Below, piece by piece: positions 1-5,679 of a DNA stretch of 6,599 nt. The notes under the pieces are model-generated. The model saw only the letters and a list, made by a program, of their open reading frames with translations, did not search any database and had not been told where the DNA came from. The number at the start of each line of letters is the position of its first letter. Position 1 is the stretch's first letter. A program made the position numbers and the translations under genes. This DNA is from Flavobacteriales bacterium UBA3442 (GTDB lineage Bacteria; Bacteroidota; Bacteroidia; Flavobacteriales; Schleiferiaceae), in NCBI GenBank assembly GCA_002378565.1, contig DFSH01000047.1, forward strand, positions 1-6,599, given 5' to 3'.

Positions 1-4
1 TGCA

Positions 5-31
5 GCCTGAAAATTGGCTACCTTTTCAGGC
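5..31. repeat. Perfect 9-bp inverted repeat abutting the hydrolase start codon
   Basis: GCCTGAAAA (5-13) is the exact reverse complement of TTTTCAGGC (23-31), with a 9-nt loop (14-22). The right arm ends one base before the ATG at 32. The arms have the A-run and T-run shape of a terminator stem, but no T tract follows. It could be the end of an upstream gene's terminator, an RNA hairpin limiting ribosome access to the start, or an operator. A second small palindrome, GGCAT-GA-ATGCC (29-40), overlaps it and contains the start codon, so the two stems could not both form. The repeat itself is certain; its role is inferred. Confidence 0.55.
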
Positions 32-1201
32 ATGAATGCCATCGTGAAAAAACTTTTTGGAACCCTTGTCACCATAGGTTTACTCTATGTCCTGATTCAT
101 GCGTCTTGGTACAATTACCTCTTCAAAGGGGTTTACGCAACCTACCTCCAAGGGCACACAACCGCCAATATTTTTGACGGGGAGTACTTTGATCAAGGCA
201 TCATTCACGCCCCGCCAGTTGGCATTCCATGGCCGGAAGCTAAAAGTGCGGAATGGGCGCCACCTATTGAGATTCAACAGGCCCTAGACGTCTATGAGAC
301 CGGCGCATTTTTGGTCATTCACAATGACAGCATCCGCCACGAAGACTATGGAAACAAGGTCATGGCAAACACCAAAACCAACAGCTTTTCCATGGCAAAA
401 TCCATCCTGACCATGATGGTTGAGATTGCCATTGAATCGGGTGATTTACCGGGATGGGACGCTTTGGCAATCGACTATGTGAAGGAGCTTCACGGCCCCG
501 GCGCGTCACAATTAACACTGGCCCATTTGACGGGGATGTTGGCAGACCTGGATTGGGATGAAGACTATTACAACCCTTTTGGCATCACAGCAAAGGCCTT
601 GTATGGTCGGGATTTGCGCGCCACGGTGACCGGTTGCGCCGTGGGCGATCAGGTAGGTCGGCACTATGAATACCAATCAGGCGCAACAGCTTTGTTGGGC
701 TTTTGCTTGGAGGAGGCCACTGGCATGCCTTTGGCTGAATACGCCTCTGAAAAATTATGGCTCCCTTTGGGTGCTGAAATGGATGCATCATGGCACCTGG
801 ATGATGTGGGTGAGGCCATTTCCTTCTCTGGCTTCAATGCCACAGCCAGGGATTTTGCGCGCGTTGGCTATTTGGTTTTGAACCAGGGCAATGCCTTTGG
901 GGAGCAGTTGATGGACAGCAGCTTTTTTGCCACAGCGACTAATCCGGGATTGGCACAATTTTACGGTTACTCTTTTTGGCTTGGCGACGCTCCATCGCCG
1001 GACCCGTTGTCAGAAGCCACCAGACCCTTTGTTGCCCTACGAGGCCACTTGGGACAATGGGTCATCACATTCCCGGGTTTGGATTTGATCATTGTACGAA
1101 CAGGCCATGCAGAAGGTAAAGAGGTTGGTGAAGCCCTTCCTGCATCCTTCATGGCTGTGGCGTCAGCCTACGCATGGAAGCTGCCTGCAGCCGGCCATTA
1201 A
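32..1201 (+). CDS. Membrane-anchored serine hydrolase, beta-lactamase/PBP-like family
   Basis: This 389-residue protein has the fold signature of the class C beta-lactamase-related serine hydrolases (DD-peptidase, esterase and lactamase relatives). Visible motifs are S-M-A-K at 120-123 (nucleophile Ser120, general base Lys123), Y-Q-S at 214-216 in the place of the YxN/YxS motif, and H-L-G at 339-341 in the place of KTG/HxG. Residues 8-24 form one hydrophobic segment after two lysines, an uncleaved anchor or signal peptide, so the catalytic part should lie outside the inner membrane. The ATG at 32 was chosen. A TTG at 14 is in frame but falls inside an inverted repeat, and an in-frame stop at 8-10 rules out a longer form. 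No clear Shine-Dalgarno site is seen. The stop is one base from the next ATG, so it should be co-transcribed with the ABC ATPase. The substrate cannot be told from sequence: a peptide, ester or beta-lactam are all possible, and resistance should not be assumed. Confidence 0.87.
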   Translation: MNAIVKKLFGTLVTIGLLYVLIHASWYNYLFKGVYATYLQGHTTANIFDGEYFDQGIIHAPPVGIPWPEAKSAEWAPPIEIQQALDVYETGAFLVIHNDSIRHEDYGNKVMANTKTNSFSMAKSILTMMVEIAIESGDLPGWDALAIDYVKELHGPGASQLTLAHLTGMLADLDWDEDYYNPFGITAKALYGRDLRATVTGCAVGDQVGRHYEYQSGATALLGFCLEEATGMPLAEYASEKLWLPLGAEMDASWHLDDVGEAISFSGFNATARDFARVGYLVLNQGNAFGEQLMDSSFFATATNPGLAQFYGYSFWLGDAPSPDPLSEATRPFVALRGHLGQWVITFPGLDLIIVRTGHAEGKEVGEALPASFMAVASAYAWKLPAAGH

Positions 1202-1202
1202 G

Positions 1203-2663
1203 ATGGCAGAGTTTCACATCCAAAGCATCCATGCCGGCGAGCAATTGCTGGTCAATGACATCCGCCTGAGCTTCAAGCAGGGCGAGTGTTTGGCGTTGGT
1301 GGGTGAGTCAGGATCAGGCAAGTCTTTGTCTGCGCTAGCCATGATGAACTTATTGCCCAACTCACTAACGTCAAAGGCCGCATTCGTCCATGGTGAGCAG
1401 CCAAGTGTTGCCATGGTCTTTCAGGAGCCAATGTCTGCCTTGAACCCTTCCATGCGGGTGGGTCGACAGGTGGCAGAGGCCGCCGAAGCAAGCCTTGGCT
1501 TGAGCAGAAAGGCGGCCAACGAAAAGGCGTTGACATGGTTCAAGCACACGCAGATTGCGGACCCAGAACAATCATTCAAAAAGTACCCCCATCAAATGAG
1601 TGGCGGGCAGCGTCAACGGGTCATGATAGCTATGGCTATGGTGATGGATCCTGACATCGTGATTGCAGATGAGCCTACCACGGCCTTGGACGCCTCCGTC
1701 GCCGCAGACATTCTGTCCTTAATCCGACAGCTTCAAAAGCAGGAAGGCATGGCCATGCTACTCATCAGCCATGACCTGTCAGAGGTGTCTAGGGTGGCTG
1801 ATCATGTGATGGTGATGCGTCAGGGTCAGCTCATGGAGTCCGGCCCGACCCAGCAAGTCTTGAACCACCCAACATCTCCATACACTCAAGGCTTGATTGC
1901 GTCCAGGCCCCCGGAAGGTCGGCGCCCTAAACGTTTACCAACGGTTGAGGACTTCATGCAAAACAGGCCGGTTGATGACAGCGAGAGGCCCGCCAGTCAA
2001 TTGGGTCCCGTCTTGCTTGAAATTAGGGATTTAAGCAAGGCTTATGCGGGGCAGTCTGTGGTCAAAGACCTCAGTCTTGTCATCCATGAAGGAGAAACCT
2101 TGGGTCTGGTGGGCGCCTCTGGCTCGGGCAAGTCAACCATTGCCAAATGTTTGGTGAACCTGGTTCAGCCAGACGCGGGTGAAATACGCTACCGCGGCGA
2201 GCGCATCGATCAACTCCATGGCGCCAAACGCCAAGCATTGGCCCGAGACATTCAGTACATTTTTCAAGACCCCTTTGCCTCGCTTTCGCCACGAATGACC
2301 ATTGGTGATGCCATCACTGAGCCTATGGTTGTTCATGGTTTACACAGCAACTCCGTGGGTAGGAAACAGGCCATGGAAGACCTGTTAAAGTCTGTGGGTT
2401 TTGAAGCGCTAGACGCAAGCAAGTACCCCCACGAGTTCTCTGGCGGACAGCGCCAACGGATAGGTATTGCCAGGGCTCTGGCGGTTGAGCCTAAGTTGAT
2501 CATCTGTGATGAATCGGTGGCCGCCTTGGATGTCAGCATTCAGGCACAAGTACTGAACCTTTTGAATGACCTGAAGGAGCAACACAGCTTCAGTTACCTC
2601 TTCATCAGTCACGATGAGTTGGTGGTCGATTACATGAGTGACGCCGTTCTTGTTTTAGACTAA
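1203..2663 (+). CDS. Double-NBD ABC transporter ATPase, oligopeptide/dipeptide type, short C-terminus
   Basis: This 486-residue cytoplasmic protein has two fused nucleotide-binding domains, like YejF, GsiA or DppD-DppF fusions that drive peptide uptake. NBD1: Walker A GESGSGKS (34-41), Q-loop Gln74, signature MSGGQ (132-136), Walker B with Asp156-Glu157, H-loop His190. It is followed by an oligopeptide-type tail and linker (about 205-265, with PYTQGL and RLPTVEDF). NBD2: Walker A GASGSGKST (304-312), Gln355, FSGGQ (412-416), Asp436-Glu437, His470. All catalytic residues are present in both halves. The reading frame is open from 1092, but that stretch overlaps the hydrolase, so the ATG at 1203, giving TAAGATG coupling, is preferred. 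The protein stops only 16 residues after His470, whereas relatives usually carry a further 30-60 residues there. Permeases and binding protein are not in the window. The exact solute is unknown; peptides are likely, nickel or other ligands less so. Confidence 0.9.
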   Translation: MAEFHIQSIHAGEQLLVNDIRLSFKQGECLALVGESGSGKSLSALAMMNLLPNSLTSKAAFVHGEQPSVAMVFQEPMSALNPSMRVGRQVAEAAEASLGLSRKAANEKALTWFKHTQIADPEQSFKKYPHQMSGGQRQRVMIAMAMVMDPDIVIADEPTTALDASVAADILSLIRQLQKQEGMAMLLISHDLSEVSRVADHVMVMRQGQLMESGPTQQVLNHPTSPYTQGLIASRPPEGRRPKRLPTVEDFMQNRPVDDSERPASQLGPVLLEIRDLSKAYAGQSVVKDLSLVIHEGETLGLVGASGSGKSTIAKCLVNLVQPDAGEIRYRGERIDQLHGAKRQALARDIQYIFQDPFASLSPRMTIGDAITEPMVVHGLHSNSVGRKQAMEDLLKSVGFEALDASKYPHEFSGGQRQRIGIARALAVEPKLIICDESVAALDVSIQAQVLNLLNDLKEQHSFSYLFISHDELVVDYMSDAVLVLD

Positions 2664-2670
2664 AAACAGG

Positions 2671-2707
2671 AAAAATAACCCATTTTAATCAATTTTTATG
2701 GGTTTTT
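2671..2707. terminator. Probable two-way intrinsic terminator between convergent genes
   Basis: AACCCAT (2677-2683) pairs with ATGGGTT (2698-2704) over a 14-nt A/T-only loop except for one C. The stem is flanked by AAAAAT on the left and continues into a T run (2703-2707) on the right. Read from either strand the hairpin is followed by T's, as expected between converging transcription units. It lies 13 bases after the ABC ATPase stop and about 80 bases beyond the GNAT stop. The stem is short and A/T-rich, so efficiency is uncertain. Confidence 0.55.
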
Positions 2708-2708
2708 G

Positions 2709-2727
2709 GCCATTTTTATGGCATTTT
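2709..2727. terminator. Second small hairpin, possible back-up terminator
   Basis: GCCAT (2709-2713) and ATGGC (2718-2722) form a perfect 5-bp stem with a TTTT loop, followed by ATTTT on the plus strand and by A/T-rich sequence on the minus strand. It resembles a partial copy of the preceding hairpin, since both contain ATTTTTATGG. It may act as the second half of a tandem terminator. The stem is weak, so the call is tentative. Confidence 0.35.
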
Positions 2728-2784
2728 CTCGCTATTTATAAAAACTCATTGCGGGCGAAAAACAGACCTGATGGTCGTGTTTGA

Positions 2785-3294
2785 CTAACAAATAAATGGC
2801 GGGTATTTGAAGGGGTACTCAGTCAAGTCCGATCCAGACAACCTGCAAGGGTACCAGTCTTTAAGGATTTCTGACCCCATCGATTCGTAGAATTTAATCG
2901 CCGGCGTGTTCCAATCTAAAACCTCCCAATGCAGTCGCTGTGCATCGATGGACCGAGCCCACTGAACAGCTGCCTCCATCAAGCGGCCGCCTATGCCCCG
3001 ACCTCTTAAGGGAGCTCTAACAATCAGGTCCTCCAAGTGAGCAGTCAACCCTTTCCATGTTGAATACCGTTCATAACAAAGAGCCATACCGTAAACTTCA
3101 TTTGAAGCGTCTGAAACAGCAAGCATGCAAACGAATTTTTTCAATTCCCAATCTTTTGTGAGCTGATCGATAGTCACGGAAACCTCTTCGGGTGCTTTTT
3201 CGAACAGTGCCAACTCATGAATGAGCGACAAAACAGCTGGCATGTCTGATTTTTCAGACCAGCGAACCGAAATACCTTCTATTTGATCCTTCAT
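2785..3294 (-). CDS. GNAT N-acetyltransferase, diamine/thialysine (SSAT-like) type
   Basis: This 169-residue protein is a single GNAT domain that would transfer an acetyl group from acetyl-CoA to a primary amine. The acetyl-CoA loop R-G-R-G-I-G is at 97-102, preceded by the strand H-L-E-D-L-I-V (86-92). The later strand W-E-V-L-D-W-N (123-129) and the F-Y-E-S-M-G helix (135-140) carry Tyr136, the usual general acid. The early F-E-K-A-P-E-E block (31-37) and Y-S-T-W-K-G (77-82) are hallmarks of the spermidine/spermine and thialysine acetyltransferase branch, and the length matches that family. An open frame extends upstream to 3594 but runs through the mutS2-like gene with no GNAT-like sequence, so the ATG at 3294 was chosen. 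It lies 83 bp downstream of the mutS2-like gene on the same strand and may be its operon partner. The substrate is predicted only at family level: polyamine, thialysine or a related amine. Confidence 0.87.
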   Translation of the reverse strand: MKDQIEGISVRWSEKSDMPAVLSLIHELALFEKAPEEVSVTIDQLTKDWELKKFVCMLAVSDASNEVYGMALCYERYSTWKGLTAHLEDLIVRAPLRGRGIGGRLMEAAVQWARSIDAQRLHWEVLDWNTPAIKFYESMGSEILKDWYPCRLSGSDLTEYPFKYPPFIC

Positions 3295-3377
3295 GCTGCT
3301 AAAGTAATGACCACGGGTCCGCTTTAATCTCGCCCTTGATTGCCACGCAACGACGGGGTTGCCACACGCAGATTCAG

Positions 3378-5567
3378 CTAAGGTTTGGGTTGCTTTTTGT
3401 TGGGTGGTTTTGCTTTGAGCTGAACCTGGTTTCTGTGTGTCCAGTGGACGAAGTCCTTCCGTTCGGCCCATGTGGACAAAATCCCGCCCAACTGGATAAG
3501 AAACTTGTTTTTCCTGACCTCCATGACCTCTCCCGCTTGGCGGCCACCGTGCACAACCTTCACTTTGTCCCCCACCTTCACGGGCATGGACCACAGCAGC
3601 TCAAGGGCCTGGCGATTGGCTTGCTGTTTCACGGTTTCAGTGCGCGTCTCTTGGCGTTTGGTGGCTTTCACTCGCTCAGACACCAAGCGAACCATTCGGT
3701 CTTTGATCTCGTTGCGAGCCTTTTGTGTTTTAGCTTTTTGCCAACTGCTGGCCCATTGCTCCAGGCGCTTGCCCCACATGAGTTGATCGGCGACGGCCGC
3801 ATTGTCCGCAGAGGCTTTGTTGAGTTTATTTTCCAGGGATTGAATCTGCTTGTCCTGTGTTTGCTTCAGGCTTTCCAAGTCCTCTAGTCGCTTGCTTACC
3901 TCTGTCCGGTTTTTGTCCAGAGTGCTTCGCTGCTTTTGCAAACCAACCAACAGCCGGTCCACCGCCAAGCTGTCTGCAGCAAGGATTTGTTTGGCCTCTT
4001 TCATGAGCCTTTTTGGCAAACCTACCCGCTGTGCCACTTCAAATGTGTACGAGGATCCCGGGACACCCATGATCAACTGAAACAAGGGCTCAAAGCTTGA
4101 CAGGTCAAAGGCCATGTTGGCGTTGCATGCGCCCTCAAGCTCCTCCCCTAAGGCTTTGATGCTGTTGTAGTGTGTGGTGAACACCCCTAGGCACTGGCTC
4201 AGGTGGAGCTCTTGCATGCAAACTGACGCCATGGCTGAACCAAGCTCAGGGTCCGATCCGCTACCAAACTCGTCGACCAAGCACAGGGTGTTGGCGTTTG
4301 CCTCCGCCATCATGTCTCGCACTTTGGTGAGTTTGCCTGAATAAGTGGACAGTTCGTTTTCAACACTTTGCGCGTCACCTAAATCAACCATGATGCGATC
4401 AAACCAGGGCAAAACAGTTTTAGGGTGAGCGGGTATCAGTAGACCGCTTTGCAGCATCATTTGAAACAGGCCAACCGTCTTCAAGGCTAGGGATTTTCCG
4501 CCCGCATTGGGCCCGCTGATCACCAACAATCGCTGCGATGGGTTGAGCTGAACATCTAAGGGAATGATGTCCGTTGAATCGCCTTGGTGGGCAGCCCGAA
4601 GGATGGGGTTGATGCCTTTTTTGATGTCAAGGGTTATGTCGTGACTGATGCGCGGAAGGATGCAGCCTTCCACTTCAGCAAAGCGGGACCGTGCATGCAG
4701 GCTGTCCAGGGCGTGAAGGCGCTCATCGCAGCCTTTGATTTCTTGCATGAATGGCTGTATTTCAGCTGTTAGCGCTTTGAGTATGCGGCGAATTTCCTGC
4801 ATCTCTTGGTCCAATAAATCTCCTATTTCCGCATTGATAGCTAAGCATTCAATGGGCTCGAGGTAGGTCAAGGATTGCTTGGCAGAGCTGCCATGAAAGG
4901 CGCCGTTGACTTTGCTTTTGTACGCAGACTTAATGGCTAGCACGCGCCGGTCATTGCTCACCGATTCACGGATATCAGCCAGCCAACCTGACTTGTCCAT
5001 GCGGCGCATCACTTGGTAAAACAAGCGATCACCTTGCGATCGCCTACTGGTTAACTCAAAGCGAATGGCTTTGAGCTCCTTGGATGCGTTGCCTCGGATT
5101 TGCCCGTTGCGCTCAAACACCCCATCAATGGCTGCGGGTATTTCAGGAATAGGTGGGAATGGGCGAAGCATCGCCGCCATTGATGGGGCTTGCTCGCGGT
5201 GTTTTTGCGTGAATCGATAGGCATTGGCGTAGGCGTTGGCTTGCGCATGAATGGCCATGAATAGCTCTATGGGCAGGACCGCGCCCTTGACCCGCAACAA
5301 AGGCATGGCGTCATCGATCGCTTCTGCCGCTACCGCAGGCAAGCGGTGTCCCTGCTCACTTAGCTTCAACAGCTCATCCACTTGGGACAGCTCCTCCTCT
5401 ATGGCCCGGCGATTTGCGCTAGGCTTTAAGTCAATCAAGGCCAACCGGGCCTTATTGGTGGATGCATACGACGCCACCATGGCGGTTAAGGTTGTGAAAT
5501 CTAACGCCTCATGCGCGGATGTTGGGTACATCATGGTGAGGTCGTGGTTGCGGGTTTTTGGGGTCAT
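3378..5567 (-). CDS. MutS2-like DNA-binding ATPase lacking an Smr domain
   Basis: This 729-residue protein belongs to the MutS2 branch of MutS ATPases, which act on branched DNA or on collided ribosomes rather than in classic mismatch repair. The core/lever region spans about 20-330. The ATPase domain (about 335-530) has Walker A GPNAGGKS (352-359), the trans-acting loop STYSGKL (407-413), Walker B with Asp432-Glu433 in LVDEFGSGSDP, and His466 in TTHYN. A charged coiled coil (about 535-650) and a KOW/SH3-like segment (about 661-708, VGDKVKV then GEVMEV) follow, then a basic, proline-rich tail. Full MutS2 proteins are usually near 780 residues and end in an Smr nuclease domain; here there is none and no remnant after the stop. 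The ATG at 5567 was chosen; TTG at 5570 directly precedes it, and ATGs at 5534 and 5531 are alternatives. There is no Shine-Dalgarno site, but the leader is A/T-rich. It is divergent from the DUF1028 gene. Confidence 0.9.
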   Translation of the reverse strand: MTPKTRNHDLTMMYPTSAHEALDFTTLTAMVASYASTNKARLALIDLKPSANRRAIEEELSQVDELLKLSEQGHRLPAVAAEAIDDAMPLLRVKGAVLPIELFMAIHAQANAYANAYRFTQKHREQAPSMAAMLRPFPPIPEIPAAIDGVFERNGQIRGNASKELKAIRFELTSRRSQGDRLFYQVMRRMDKSGWLADIRESVSNDRRVLAIKSAYKSKVNGAFHGSSAKQSLTYLEPIECLAINAEIGDLLDQEMQEIRRILKALTAEIQPFMQEIKGCDERLHALDSLHARSRFAEVEGCILPRISHDITLDIKKGINPILRAAHQGDSTDIIPLDVQLNPSQRLLVISGPNAGGKSLALKTVGLFQMMLQSGLLIPAHPKTVLPWFDRIMVDLGDAQSVENELSTYSGKLTKVRDMMAEANANTLCLVDEFGSGSDPELGSAMASVCMQELHLSQCLGVFTTHYNSIKALGEELEGACNANMAFDLSSFEPLFQLIMGVPGSSYTFEVAQRVGLPKRLMKEAKQILAADSLAVDRLLVGLQKQRSTLDKNRTEVSKRLEDLESLKQTQDKQIQSLENKLNKASADNAAVADQLMWGKRLEQWASSWQKAKTQKARNEIKDRMVRLVSERVKATKRQETRTETVKQQANRQALELLWSMPVKVGDKVKVVHGGRQAGEVMEVRKNKFLIQLGGILSTWAERKDFVHWTHRNQVQLKAKPPNKKQPKP

Positions 5568-5679
5568 CAATCAACTAATATTTTGTAAATTACTCCAAAC
5601 CAAGAAGTCCAGCTTCTTTGAATACTTATAAATGATAATAGTGGAGGGGGGGTCTTCCGGGGCATTAAATAAATAAATC
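5568..5679. other. Divergent intergenic spacer with the GC-content break
   Basis: This 112-bp spacer separates the divergent mutS2-like and DUF1028 genes, so it must hold promoters for both unless the start sites lie inside genes. I found no convincing match to the Bacteroidota promoter pattern (TTTG with TAnnTTTG) or to a sigma-70 pair on either strand. It contains a hairpin (5602-5618), a G7 run (5646-5652) and three AAAT units (5667-5678). Base composition changes here from GC-rich on the left to AT-rich on the right. Confidence 0.5.
5602..5618. repeat. Short inverted repeat in the divergent spacer
   Basis: AAGAAG (5602-5607) and CTTCTT (5613-5618) form a perfect 6-bp stem with a 5-nt loop, about midway between the two divergent start codons. 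It could be an operator shared by both promoters or a chance repeat in AT-rich sequence. No strong T tract follows on either strand, so a terminator is less likely. Confidence 0.3.

Noticed and set aside
32..1201. Calling the serine hydrolase an AmpC beta-lactamase resistance gene
   Set aside because: Only the fold motifs are shared; the Y-Q-S and H-L-G variants and the membrane anchor fit many non-lactamase hydrolases.
1092..1202. 37-codon N-terminal extension of the ABC ATPase
   Set aside because: It lies wholly inside the hydrolase 3' end in another frame and has no ABC-like sequence; ATG 1203 starts the domain properly.
3340..3368. TTGCCAC direct repeat (3340-3346, 3359-3365) and a GCAAC/GTTGC hairpin between mutS2-like and GNAT genes
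   Set aside because: The units are short and there is no T run, so neither a terminator nor an operator can be supported.
3295..3594. Upstream extension of the GNAT frame by 100 codons
   Set aside because: It overlaps the mutS2-like 3' end and the intergenic gap, and its low-complexity sequence does not resemble any GNAT N-terminus.
3336..3887. 183-codon plus-strand open frame
   Set aside because: It is antisense to the mutS2-like coiled-coil and KOW regions, has no recognisable domain, and is best explained as a shadow of GC-rich coding sequence.
5571..5645. Promoter boxes for the divergent genes, such as TATAAA (5627-5632) and GATAAT (5634-5639)
   Set aside because: No matching -35 or -33 element at a proper distance, and in AT-rich DNA such hexamers are expected by chance.
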